From positions 2,493,501 to 2,557,500 of the forward strand of contig NZ_CP047491.1 of assembly GCF_009931115.1 (NCBI RefSeq): 64,000 bases of DNA. Direction: 5' to 3'. The stretch's first letter is position 1. Each line of letters starts with the position of its first letter. The stretch comes from Microbulbifer hydrolyticus. Its GTDB lineage: Bacteria > Pseudomonadota > Gammaproteobacteria > Pseudomonadales > Cellvibrionaceae. The translations under genes and the position numbers were made by a program. Shown one piece after another: positions 11,242 to 19,960 of the stretch. A model generated the notes under the pieces. The model made no database searches, had not been told where the DNA came from, and saw only the letters and a list, made by a program, of their open reading frames with translations.

Positions 11242-12234
11242 ATGGAAAACACTCAACCACCCCCCAATAGCAACGGTTACCTGCTGGCACTCGGCGCCGC
11301 CGCCCTGTTCTCGGTCAAGGCCATCTTTATCAAGCTGGCCTACCGCCACGGCGTGGACGTGGAAACTTTCATTCTGCTGCGCATGGCACTGGCACTGCCG
11401 TTCTACCTCGCGATCCTGATGCTGCTGAAGCGGCAGCAGGCGTGGCGTCCGGTCAGCCGCCGCAACCTGCTGCTGACCATCGCACTGGGCCTTTGCAGCT
11501 ATTACCTGGCGAGCTTCCTCGACCTGCAGGGATTGCGCTATATCAGCGCCAATTTTGAGCGCCTGATCATCTACCTCTACCCCACCCTGGTGCTCTTTCT
11601 GGGATGGTGCTTCCTGGGTAAAAAGATTTCCGTACCGCAGTTACTGTGCATCGTTGGAGCGTATGCGGGCATTCTGTTGATCTACTGGCAGGACCAGAAT
11701 TTCAGCACCGGCGCCCTACCCCCGACCTGGGTCAACCTGGATGCAATCAGCTGGGGAGCACTGCTGACCTTCGGTAGCGCACTGAGCTTTTCTATTTATG
11801 TGGCGTTCAGTGAGGGCGTGATCCGCCAGCTCGGTAGTCGTCAATTTACCGCGCTGGCGATGATAGTGGCGAGTGCGGCAATCACGCTGCACTTTGCGGT
11901 GCAGGCCGATTGGAGCAGGCTCCACCAGCCGTGGCCGGTCTATGGCTATGCACTGACAGTCGCCTTCCTGTGCACGGTCCTCCCGTCACTGATGATGAGC
12001 GCGGCCATTCAACAGATCGGCTCGGCCAGTACCGGCGCTATCGGTACCTCCGGCCCGGTTATTACCCTGATTGCAGCGGCACTGGTGCTGGGCGAACCGT
12101 TCACCGCTTACCACTTTGCGGGAATGGCGATCATTCTCGGCAGCCTGCTGGCGATGAAAAAGGTCAACGGGCTGAAAACAGTGCCGGCGACAACAACGGG
12201 AATGCCGCAAAAACCGGAAGCCCAGTCCCGCTAG
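11242..12234 (+). CDS. EamA/DMT-family inner-membrane transporter
   Basis: The 330-residue protein has ten hydrophobic segments in two homologous EamA halves, the first starting at residue 11 (YLLALGAAALFSVKAIFIKL) and the second near 165 (ISWGALLTFGSALSFSIYVA). Each half ends with a conserved small-residue helix (STGAIGTSGPVITLIAAALV). The drug/metabolite transporter superfamily exports or imports small metabolites; the substrate cannot be read from sequence. AAGG lies about 10 bases before the ATG. It is separated from the next gene by 235 bp and is probably transcribed alone. Confidence 0.85.
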   Translation: MENTQPPPNSNGYLLALGAAALFSVKAIFIKLAYRHGVDVETFILLRMALALPFYLAILMLLKRQQAWRPVSRRNLLLTIALGLCSYYLASFLDLQGLRYISANFERLIIYLYPTLVLFLGWCFLGKKISVPQLLCIVGAYAGILLIYWQDQNFSTGALPPTWVNLDAISWGALLTFGSALSFSIYVAFSEGVIRQLGSRQFTALAMIVASAAITLHFAVQADWSRLHQPWPVYGYALTVAFLCTVLPSLMMSAAIQQIGSASTGAIGTSGPVITLIAAALVLGEPFTAYHFAGMAIILGSLLAMKKVNGLKTVPATTTGMPQKPEAQSR

Positions 12235-12469
12235 GCAAATACCGCCTTCGCCGAATTCATCCTCTTTCTGGGGCACCGCGATGCACCCTTGCACGCGGCC
12301 GCCCCATTTCCGCCCGCTCTCCCGGCCAAATCCAGAACATTCCAGACGCCCATCACCGACGCACCCCAGTATTGGGCAGGGTCGCGCCCCGCTCTGGAAC
12401 ACGGGCACTGGCACGGTGCTTGCAAATTTATATCCGCGCAATGACAAAAAATAAAACGGGGACCCATGG

Positions 12470-13903
12470 ATGACAGCAATTGAACAACCCGCACCCCACC
12501 TCTACGATGAGATGTTGTGTAGCGACGGGGTCCACGAGCATTACCGGGCCTACCTGCAGTGGCTCGAGAATACGCCGGACGCCACCCTGGAACAGAAACG
12601 CCGTGAGGCCGACACCCTGTTCCGAAGATTTGGAATCACCTTCAACGTCTACGGCGAAGAAGAAGGTACTGAACGCCTGATCCCCTTCGATCTCATTCCC
12701 CGCATCATTCCCGCCTCTGAATGGACCCACCTTGAGCAGGGCCTGCACCAGCGGGTTACCGCCCTGAACCGGTTCCTGCACGATATTTACCACGATCAGG
12801 AAATCCTCCGCGCGGGCATCATTCCCACCGAGCAGGTGCTAACCAACGCGCAGTTTCAGGTGGCAATGCTCGGGGTCGACCTGCCCGGGGACAATTACAT
12901 CCCCATTACCGGCGTCGACCTGATTCGCGACAACAACGGCGAGTACTTTGTACTGGAAGACAACCTGCGCACGCCTTCCGGCGTTTCCTATATGTTAGAA
13001 AACCGCAAGATGATGATGCGGCTGTTTCCGGAACTGTTTCTGGCACAAAGCGTGGCGCCGGTGGAGCATTACCCCAACCTGCTTCTGGAAACCCTGCAGG
13101 GTGCCAGCGGCGCCGACAACCCCTGTGTGGTGGTGCTGACGCCGGGGCGCTACAACAGCGCCTTTTTCGAACACGCCTTTCTCGCTCAGCAGATGGGTGT
13201 GCCGCTGGTAGAAGGCGCCGACCTGTTCGTGCGCAACGGCTGCGTTTATATGCGCACCACGACTGGTCCGCGCCAGGTACATGTGATTTACCGCCGCATC
13301 GACGATGCGTTTCTCGACCCACTCGCCTTCGACCCCAGCTCCATGCTCGGCGTGCCTGGACTGCTCACCGCTTACCGCGACGGCAGTGTCATTCTCGCCA
13401 ACGCACTGGGCACTGGCGTCGCCGACGACAAATCCATTTACCCCTACGTGCCGGACATGATCCGCTTTTACCTGGACGAAGAGCCCATCCTCAACAACGT
13501 ACCGACCTGGGTGTGCAGGAAGGAAGAAGACCTGGCCTATGTGCTGGACCACCTCGAGGAACTGGTCGTGAAGGAGGTACACGGCGCCGGCGGCTACGGC
13601 ATGTTGATCGGCCCCAAGGCAGACCGCGAAGAACTGGACTTCTTCCGCCAGCGATTGCGCGACAACCCGGCCAACTACATCGCGCAACCGACGCTCTGCC
13701 TGTCCACCTGCCCGACCATGGTGAATGAGGGGATAGCCCCGCGGCATATCGACCTGCGGCCATTTGTGTTGAGCGGCAATGAAATAAAACTGGTGCCCGG
13801 CGGGCTCACCCGGGTGGCCCTGCGCGAGGGCTCCCTGGTGGTCAACTCTTCCCAGGGCGGCGGCACCAAAGACACCTGGGTACTGGAGGGCGCCCCATGC
13901 TGA
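12470..13903 (+). CDS. Circularly permuted ATP-grasp protein (Anbu-cluster ligase)
   Basis: The 477-residue protein belongs to the DUF404/DUF407 circularly permuted ATP-grasp family. Signs are the N-terminal FGITFNVYGEEEGTERLIPF, the IIPxxEW...GLxQRxxALNxFLxDIY block, GVDLIRDNNGEYFVLEDNLR, VVLTPGRYNSAFFEHAFLAQ, and the C-terminal VVKEVHGAGGYGMLIG and PTLCLSTCP segments that carry ATP/Mg ligands. Related enzymes are predicted amide ligases, acting on peptides or amino acids. It is the first gene of a tight cluster: the alpha-E gene starts within its last 7 bp. This family regularly sits with alpha-E, transglutaminase and Anbu genes. The actual substrate is unknown. Confidence 0.9.
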   Translation: MTAIEQPAPHLYDEMLCSDGVHEHYRAYLQWLENTPDATLEQKRREADTLFRRFGITFNVYGEEEGTERLIPFDLIPRIIPASEWTHLEQGLHQRVTALNRFLHDIYHDQEILRAGIIPTEQVLTNAQFQVAMLGVDLPGDNYIPITGVDLIRDNNGEYFVLEDNLRTPSGVSYMLENRKMMMRLFPELFLAQSVAPVEHYPNLLLETLQGASGADNPCVVVLTPGRYNSAFFEHAFLAQQMGVPLVEGADLFVRNGCVYMRTTTGPRQVHVIYRRIDDAFLDPLAFDPSSMLGVPGLLTAYRDGSVILANALGTGVADDKSIYPYVPDMIRFYLDEEPILNNVPTWVCRKEEDLAYVLDHLEELVVKEVHGAGGYGMLIGPKADREELDFFRQRLRDNPANYIAQPTLCLSTCPTMVNEGIAPRHIDLRPFVLSGNEIKLVPGGLTRVALREGSLVVNSSQGGGTKDTWVLEGAPC

Positions 13904-14832
13904 GCCGCACCGCAAGCAGTATTTACTGGATGGCGCGCAGTCTGGAGCGGGCAGAAAACCTTACCCGGCTACTGGACGTCAGCCACAACATGTCACTGAT
14001 GCCGAATTCCAAGGGCGGCCAGCAGGAACTGCTGGCACCGCTGACGATAACCGGTCGCCTGGATCAGTTCCGGGAAAGCTACCCGCAGCTCAATGCCGAG
14101 GCATTGCTGGAGTTCTTCCTGTTCGACGAAACCAATGATGGCTCCATATTCAGCTGCATTCGATCCGCCCGCGACAACGCCCACAGTGTGCGCGACAAAC
14201 TGTCGTCGGAGGCCTGGGAGAGCATCAATGCGACCTGGCTGGAGCTGCGCCACCGCCGCCAGCTCGGCATCAACCATGAGGGCGTGAAAAGCTTGATCGA
14301 CTGGATCAAGCAGCGCTCCCACGAGTTCCGCGGCGCCGCCTACGGCACCATGCTGCACAACAATGTCTTCCACTTCATGCGGCTGGGGACCTTCATCGAA
14401 CGGGCAGACAATACCGCGCGCATTTTGCGGGTAAAACTCGAAGTGATGGAATCGCAGCACAACAGCAATCACGCCATCGACTTCTACCAGTGGAATGCCT
14501 TGCTACAGAGTCTCGGTGCCTACGAGGCCTACCACGATAAGTACACCGGCGGACTCACCACCCGCAACGTTACCGAGCTGCTGATTCTCTCCGCGGAACT
14601 GCCGCGCTCACTGCGCTACTGTATCGGCGCCTTGATGAGTCAGCTGATCGCCATTGAAGGTACACAGGGCCAGGCCGCAAAACGCTTGTGCGCCGAGTTG
14701 CATGCACGCCTGGAGTACGGAGAAGTGGATTTCATCATCCGTTTCGGGTTGCACGACTACCTGAACGATCTGCTGCGGCGTATTCACACCATCGGCGACG
14801 AGATTCACCGCAGTTACTGGGAGGGCGCATGA
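13897..14832 (+). CDS. Alpha-E (DUF403) protein
   Basis: The 311-residue, nearly all-alpha protein has the family's start LSRTASSIYWMARSLERAEN, followed by TRLLDV, the FDETNDGSIFSCIRSARDNA block and an FMRLGTFIERADNTARIL repeat of the first motif. The repeated ERAxNxxRxL pattern suggests an internal duplication. It overlaps the ATP-grasp gene by 7 bp and the transglutaminase gene by 4 bp (ATGA), so the three are translationally coupled. The family almost always occurs beside a permuted ATP-grasp protein, sometimes fused to it. No enzymatic role is established; a scaffold or partner of the ligase is the natural guess. Confidence 0.88.
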   Translation: MLSRTASSIYWMARSLERAENLTRLLDVSHNMSLMPNSKGGQQELLAPLTITGRLDQFRESYPQLNAEALLEFFLFDETNDGSIFSCIRSARDNAHSVRDKLSSEAWESINATWLELRHRRQLGINHEGVKSLIDWIKQRSHEFRGAAYGTMLHNNVFHFMRLGTFIERADNTARILRVKLEVMESQHNSNHAIDFYQWNALLQSLGAYEAYHDKYTGGLTTRNVTELLILSAELPRSLRYCIGALMSQLIAIEGTQGQAAKRLCAELHARLEYGEVDFIIRFGLHDYLNDLLRRIHTIGDEIHRSYWEGA

Positions 14833-15656
14833 AGCTCAGCATCGACCATGTCACCGACTTCAGCTACGACACCGAAGTCACCCACAGCATCCAGTACCTG
14901 CGGCTAACACCCCAGCCCTCTTCCGGACAGCAAATCCTGCACTGGCACCTGGACGCGCCGGGCAGTGTGCACCGCACCCTGGATACTTACGGCAACATAC
15001 TGCACGTATGCACGGTGGATCAGCCGCATCAGGGCATCACCATTCGGGCCCAGGGAACGGCGGAGATCAGTGCCGATGAGCAACCGGAACGTGAGAACCG
15101 GATACCACCGGAGATTTTTCTACGTACCTCCCCGCTCACCGAACCCAGTGATGCGATGCGTGAATTCGCGCGGGGCTTCGCCCCTGCACGCGAACAGGCA
15201 CAAGCGGGCCGGCACCAGCTGATTGAATTGATGTCTGCGCTGCTGGAGCGCATCCCCTACCGCAGCGGTATGACCCATGCCCAAAGCAGCGCGGCCGACG
15301 CCTTCGCTCAGGGGTTCGGCGTGTGCCAGGACCACAGCCATATTTTTATCGCTTGCTGTCGCTGGCTGGGCATCCCTGCCCGCTATGTCAGCGGCTATGT
15401 CCACGCCGGAGACGACCAGCATATTGCCAGCCACGCCTGGGCCGAAGCATGGGTTGAAGACGCCTGGTACAGCTTTGATGTGAGCAATGGGCTTTCAACC
15501 ACCAATCACCACCTGAAACTGGCCCACGGCATCGATTACCTGGATGCGTCGCCGGTGCGCGGGATTCGCTGGGGTGGCGGTGCAGAGTGTATGCGCGCCT
15601 ATGCCCTGGTGGATCAGGTGGATCGCCGCGCAGCGGAAGAACAGGCACAACAGTGA
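14829..15656 (+). CDS. Transglutaminase-like cysteine peptidase
   Basis: This 275-residue protein starts at an ATGA overlap (MKLSIDHVTDFSYDTEVTHS). It has the N-terminal beta domain of bacterial transglutaminases (about 1-110) and a transglutaminase core. The catalytic Cys is in FGVCQDHSHIF, the His in ASHAWAEAW and the Asp in YSFDVSN. In this cluster it is predicted to hydrolyse or rearrange an amide bond, perhaps reversing the ligase reaction. No signal peptide is seen, so it acts in the cytoplasm. A longer upstream open frame inside the alpha-E gene is not the real start. Confidence 0.9.
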   Translation: MKLSIDHVTDFSYDTEVTHSIQYLRLTPQPSSGQQILHWHLDAPGSVHRTLDTYGNILHVCTVDQPHQGITIRAQGTAEISADEQPERENRIPPEIFLRTSPLTEPSDAMREFARGFAPAREQAQAGRHQLIELMSALLERIPYRSGMTHAQSSAADAFAQGFGVCQDHSHIFIACCRWLGIPARYVSGYVHAGDDQHIASHAWAEAWVEDAWYSFDVSNGLSTTNHHLKLAHGIDYLDASPVRGIRWGGGAECMRAYALVDQVDRRAAEEQAQQ

Positions 15657-15723
15657 TCAGACTCATGACAAGCCCCTCCGCTGGTGCTACCTTTCCTGCG
15701 CACAACACGCGCACAGGATTGCC

Positions 15724-16434
15724 ATGACGTACTGTATTGCCATGCGATTGAACGAGGGGCTCGTTTTTGCCTCAGATACCCGCACCAATGCCGGTGTCGA
15801 CCAGATTGCCAGCTTCCGCAAAATGCATCTCTTGCAACAGCCGGGGGAACGCAGCTTTATCCTGCTCACCTCCGGCAACCTCGCCACTTCCCAGAACGTG
15901 ATCAGCCGCCTGCAGATCCAGACCGAAGAGAACGAGGAGCCAAACCTGTTTACCGTCGGCAGCCTGTTTCGCGCCGCGGAACTGATCGGCGAACAGGTGA
16001 AGTCGATTATTTCCCATAATGCCCAGGGACAGCAGAGCGCCGGCGTGGACTTTGGCTGCCACATCCTGTTCGGTGGTCAGATTCGCGGCGAGGAGCCGCG
16101 CCTGTTCCATATATACCCCGAGGGAAACTTTATTGAAGCCACCGAAGATACCCCCTACCTCCAGATCGGCGAGAGCAAATACGGCAAACCCATCCTGGAC
16201 CGGATCATCCACCACGATACCGGCCTGAACCAGGCGGTAAAATGTGCCCTGATCTCCTTCGACTCCACCATGCATTCCAATTTATCCGTGGGTATGCCGC
16301 TAGATATTGCGGTGTATCGCAACGATGCGCTGGAACTCAGTATGGAGCGGATTGAAGAGGACGATGATTATTTCAACCGCCTGCGGCGGTCCTGGAGCGC
16401 GGGAATCAAGCTGCTGTTTGACGATATGCCTTGA
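15724..16434 (+). CDS. Anbu-type proteasome-like peptidase
   Basis: The 236-residue Ntn-hydrolase is related to HslV and proteasome beta subunits. After removal of Met the protein starts with the nucleophile Thr1 (TYCIAMRLNEGLVFASDTRT). Asp17 and Lys32 follow at catalytic spacing, and LLTSGNLATSQ and DFGCHILFGGQ match the Anbu (ancestral beta subunit) family. Anbu forms open helical or lock-washer rings and its natural substrate is not settled. The gene lies 67 bp after the transglutaminase gene in the ATP-grasp/alpha-E/transglutaminase context that defines Anbu loci. I chose the ATG at 15724 because it places Thr second; upstream in-frame codons would block self-processing. Confidence 0.9.
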   Translation: MTYCIAMRLNEGLVFASDTRTNAGVDQIASFRKMHLLQQPGERSFILLTSGNLATSQNVISRLQIQTEENEEPNLFTVGSLFRAAELIGEQVKSIISHNAQGQQSAGVDFGCHILFGGQIRGEEPRLFHIYPEGNFIEATEDTPYLQIGESKYGKPILDRIIHHDTGLNQAVKCALISFDSTMHSNLSVGMPLDIAVYRNDALELSMERIEEDDDYFNRLRRSWSAGIKLLFDDMP

Positions 16435-16454
16435 TCGCAGGCCGAGCCAGAACG

Positions 16455-16474
16455 GGCAGGCGCTTGCGCCTGCC
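16455..16474. repeat. Perfect inverted repeat between convergent genes
   Basis: The 9-bp arms GGCAGGCGC and GCGCCTGCC are separated by TT, midway in the 54-bp gap between the Anbu gene and the convergent permease gene. It may act as a bidirectional transcription block, but no T-run follows, so factor-independent termination is uncertain. Confidence 0.4.
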
Positions 16475-16488
16475 GTCCGGCCAGATTC

Positions 16489-17727
16489 TCAATCACTCTG
16501 CAGTGCATCGATGGGGTTGAGGCGTGAAGCCTTGATTGCAGGGTAAACCCCGAATAGCAGCCCGATGGCGGCACATACGCTGAACGACAGCAGTATCCCA
16601 CTGAGCGACCAGGACACCGCCCAGCCTGCGTACAGGGCAATCGCTTCCGACAGCAATACGCCAAATAGAATTCCCAGTAGCCCGCCGAGGATGGCAATAG
16701 TGAAGCTCTCGACCAGATACTGGCTTCGAATATCCCGCCGGGTTGCCCCGACGGCGCGCAGTAATCCGATTTCACTGGTGCGTTCCAGCACCGTGGCAAG
16801 CATGATATTCATGATCCCGATGCCACCGACCAGCAGGGATATACCCGCAACACAGGACATCACAATATTGAAAATGGCTTGCGTCTCCATCTTCTGGGCC
16901 ATCAGTGCCGCGGGGACCACCATAGTGAAATCCTTCACATTGTTGTGACGGCGGTTGAGCAGGTGGGCAATGGCCCACGCCGCCTCTTTCGCATCGGTTC
17001 CGTCGACAAGCTGAAACTTCAATTCCGTCACTTCCGCAGCAAGCGGCTCATCGGGAAAACGCTGCATGGCGGCAGATAACGGAATAAATACCTGACTCTG
17101 CTCTGCACCGAGGCGCACCCCCTCAAATTCCGAACCCGCCACAAACGGGGAATCCAGCACACCAACTACCGAAAACCACAATTGGTTGACCTTGATCCGC
17201 TCCCCCAGTGCGGAACGCCCCGGAAACAGTTGCTGCGCCGCTGACTCCCCCAGCACCGCCACCTGGGCAAAGTATTGCTCGTCCTCAGCCTCGATCAGGC
17301 GGCCGGCGGAAAGCTGAAACGGGGACATCCGGAAATACGCCGGGCTCACGCCGGTGGCAACAGCCTCGCTCTTTCCGAACTGGCTGAACAGGCTATAGGT
17401 CTCCAGCGATTTTTGCGCGGCAAAAGCCTCAACAAAATCCATAGTGGCCAGCACGGCCTCGCCGTCGCGCATACTGAGGCCGGCGGACTGCTTGCGCTGC
17501 TCAAAGAGTTCCTCCTGCTCCAGTTCCGGCCCCTGCACGATCAGGTTGTTGAGCCCCATGGTTTCGATCATGCGCAGGGCTTCGCGCTCGGCACCCTTGC
17601 CAATGTTGAGCATCGCGATCACGGCGCCAACGCCGAAAATCATGCCCAACAGGGTCAACAGTGTACGCAGCTTGTGCTGCGACAATTCCGCCAGCGCCTC
17701 CCGGAAACTCGCAAGCTGCACGCTCAT
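16489..17727 (-). CDS. MacB/FtsX-type ABC transporter permease
   Basis: The 412-residue protein has one N-terminal transmembrane helix (about 20-42, LTLLGMIFGVGAVIAMLNIG), a large periplasmic MacB_PCD domain (about 45-255) and three C-terminal helices of the FtsX domain (about 285-400). Such permeases transmit force to periplasmic partners rather than forming a normal channel. It is the last gene of a five-gene operon, overlapping the preceding adaptor by 4 bp. The matching ATPase is a separate gene at 20913-21596. The substrate is unknown; envelope export, as for MacAB, is the likeliest type of role. Confidence 0.9.
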   Translation of the reverse strand: MSVQLASFREALAELSQHKLRTLLTLLGMIFGVGAVIAMLNIGKGAEREALRMIETMGLNNLIVQGPELEQEELFEQRKQSAGLSMRDGEAVLATMDFVEAFAAQKSLETYSLFSQFGKSEAVATGVSPAYFRMSPFQLSAGRLIEAEDEQYFAQVAVLGESAAQQLFPGRSALGERIKVNQLWFSVVGVLDSPFVAGSEFEGVRLGAEQSQVFIPLSAAMQRFPDEPLAAEVTELKFQLVDGTDAKEAAWAIAHLLNRRHNNVKDFTMVVPAALMAQKMETQAIFNIVMSCVAGISLLVGGIGIMNIMLATVLERTSEIGLLRAVGATRRDIRSQYLVESFTIAILGGLLGILFGVLLSEAIALYAGWAVSWSLSGILLSFSVCAAIGLLFGVYPAIKASRLNPIDALQSD

Positions 17728-18944
17728 GCACCGACCTCCCGCACCACCTTGTCGGCGGATACCTCATACAGAGAAATTCGATCCCCGGGCGCCAGGCCCT
17801 CGATTATTTCAATCTGCGTGGGTGTAGCCTGCCCCGGCGTGACATTGCGGCGCTCGAACCGCCCCTCCCGGTACAGGTGGACATAAGCACCCTCCCCATC
17901 CCGGAACAGACACTGCAGCGGGATTTCCAGGCGTCGCGCGGCATCAACCACTCGAATCTGCGCACGCACGTCGCGGTCGAGTTTGAATTGCTCGGGAACT
18001 TGCCGGTCAAATGCAGCCACCACCTGATAGTACTTTTGGGGGTTACCGCGCTCGATCGTCGATGGCGCCGCGCTGATGGTTTTCACTTTTGCGGTAAACC
18101 GCTGCGCCGGATTTGTTTCAAACCAGACGGAAACCAGCTGCCCCTCTTCGAGACCAATCGCCTCCCGCTCCGACACCTGCAATTTCGCCTGCATCACACT
18201 GGTATCCGGCAGGTCGGCAACCTTGTGCCCGGGCCAGACCTGACTGCCGACTTGAGGTTTCTCACCGCGCCAGTTCGCCACATAGGTCAATAAGCCATCG
18301 TGAGGGGCGACCACCTTCAACTCCGACAGGCCTTGCTCCAATCGCTCTATCTGCGCGCTGTGTTTCTGCTCTGCAACCGCAAGCACTGCCAACTCTCCTT
18401 CAGCACCGGTAGCAAAACGCTCGCTTTTCCAGTCCAGGTAATTCAGCTTGGATGCCAGGTATCGGGTATCCAGCTGCTCCTCAAGAATTTCAAGGCGAGA
18501 CTTGAGGCGATCGTCCTCAATCGAAAACTGTTCGGCAAATTCCTTCTCCACCGCAACCTGGTCAATATCCGCCAGGATGGCTACCTGCTCCGTATCCAGG
18601 AAGCCGCGTTTTTCACGCAGATCTTCTTCCGCCTGAGTCAGCTCTCCAGCAACAAACCGCTGCTGGCGACGCATCTGGGCACCATCGAAGCGCGCAATGA
18701 CATCGCCCTTCTTCACCAGGGAATACTCCGGCGCAAGCCAGGCAATAAACTTCGGGGGACCGGATGCGGGAGCCTGTATCGAAGTCGCCGATTCAGCCTC
18801 CAGCTCCCCCCGTGCCGGCACAAAGCCCGCACGTTCACTGTAATGAACCTGGTGCAGCAATGGCTCCGACTGCCTATCGCTGCAGGCCGAAAGCAACACC
18901 GAAAAAATCAGCAAGACAGCGGAGAGACTCTGTTGAATTCTCAC
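17724..18944 (-). CDS. HlyD/MacA-like periplasmic adaptor lipoprotein (third of three)
   Basis: The 406-residue protein has a signal with the lipobox LLSACS (lipid on Cys21). A lipoyl half-domain at about 65-95 (LVKKGDVIARFDG) is followed by a long helical hairpin with Glu/Leu heptads (95-225), the second lipoyl half (YVANWRGEKPQVGSQVWPG), a beta-barrel, and a C-terminal membrane-proximal domain (LQCLFRDGEGAYVHLYREGR). It bridges an inner-membrane ABC unit toward the outer membrane. It overlaps the neighbouring genes by 4 bp on each side. The motif YVANW-K/R-GEKP is shared with the next adaptor, so the two are recent relatives. Confidence 0.85.
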   Translation of the reverse strand: MRIQQSLSAVLLIFSVLLSACSDRQSEPLLHQVHYSERAGFVPARGELEAESATSIQAPASGPPKFIAWLAPEYSLVKKGDVIARFDGAQMRRQQRFVAGELTQAEEDLREKRGFLDTEQVAILADIDQVAVEKEFAEQFSIEDDRLKSRLEILEEQLDTRYLASKLNYLDWKSERFATGAEGELAVLAVAEQKHSAQIERLEQGLSELKVVAPHDGLLTYVANWRGEKPQVGSQVWPGHKVADLPDTSVMQAKLQVSEREAIGLEEGQLVSVWFETNPAQRFTAKVKTISAAPSTIERGNPQKYYQVVAAFDRQVPEQFKLDRDVRAQIRVVDAARRLEIPLQCLFRDGEGAYVHLYREGRFERRNVTPGQATPTQIEIIEGLAPGDRISLYEVSADKVVREVGA

Positions 18945-19960
18945 AGTACTTCTCCCGCCGGCGGCGCCATCTGTTTGCTGTCGGACCCACCAAGAGTCAG
19001 GGATGCAGTCATACCCGGCTTGAGGGATGTGCTGCCGACCTCTTCAAGGCCAACCAGCAAATCCACCACCCGGCGTCGATCCCCTCTGGCACGGTCGCGC
19101 ACTACCCGCCCCAACTCCAGAATCTGGCCATTCAAGGTGATCGCCTCCGCACCATCTATTGCCACTTCCACACCAGTACCGATACGGAGAAACGCCTTAT
19201 CCACTTCATCCGCCTGTGCGCGCACACGTATCTGGCCCAGGTCGGAAATCTGCAACACCGGCTGCCCAAAACGCACGGACTCTCCGGCGGCGGGCTTCTC
19301 CCCTTTCCAGTTTGCGACATACTGCACCAGGCCGCCGATGGACGCCTTGACCTTGAGTTTTTCCATCTCCGCCTCGAGTGCCGCCACTTCCCCTTCGTAT
19401 CGCGCCACCTTGTGCCTGGCCATGGAAATACGCAGCGCGCCGGTGCGCTTGTGCATTTCGGCGAGTTCGCGTGCGAGAGCCAGGTCATTGCGGGCAATTT
19501 CAAAGTCGATTGCCGCCTTTTCGCGCTCGATTCTGGACATGGACTGATCGAGGATGTTGGCACGGCGCTCGGCTTTTTCAAACTCGGCACGTTTCTCCTC
19601 GATGGATAAAATATCGTCCTTCGCGGTCTGTCCTTCCTTCAACAGGGTATTGTTAAGCTCGCTGCGCTGCCGTTTCAGTTCAGACTTCTTTTCGATCAAC
19701 CCCTCGCGCACCGACTTATCATCGAACTCGACCACCACGGTCCCCTTTTCCACATGGCTGTTTTCCGGCACCATGCGCTTGATGCTGTACTGCCACATGC
19801 GCTTGATGGCCGGGGGCGCAACCATCATCGAGCGCGCGGATTCCAGTTCTCCAGGAATCGGCTGCATTGATGCGCGCTCCGCTACTGTAGCGACCTTGTC
19901 ACGCTCTCCGCCACTGCAGGCAGCGAGCAACAATGCCATAAGAGCCACCTGCCACTTCAC
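18941..19960 (-). CDS. HlyD-like periplasmic adaptor lipoprotein (second of three)
   Basis: The 339-residue protein has the lipobox LLAACS (Cys15). The order is N-terminal beta part with the lipoyl half VEKGTVVVEFDDKSV (about 70-85), a long charged coiled coil (about 85-200), then YVANWKGEKPAAGESVRFG and a beta-barrel ending in the LKPGMTASLTL motif common in HlyD/RND adaptors. It is shorter than the third adaptor because the membrane-proximal domain is reduced. Start and stop overlap the flanking genes (ATGA type). It probably assembles with the two other adaptors, the ATPase and the permease. Confidence 0.82.
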   Translation of the reverse strand: MKWQVALMALLLAACSGGERDKVATVAERASMQPIPGELESARSMMVAPPAIKRMWQYSIKRMVPENSHVEKGTVVVEFDDKSVREGLIEKKSELKRQRSELNNTLLKEGQTAKDDILSIEEKRAEFEKAERRANILDQSMSRIEREKAAIDFEIARNDLALARELAEMHKRTGALRISMARHKVARYEGEVAALEAEMEKLKVKASIGGLVQYVANWKGEKPAAGESVRFGQPVLQISDLGQIRVRAQADEVDKAFLRIGTGVEVAIDGAEAITLNGQILELGRVVRDRARGDRRRVVDLLVGLEEVGSTSLKPGMTASLTLGGSDSKQMAPPAGEVL

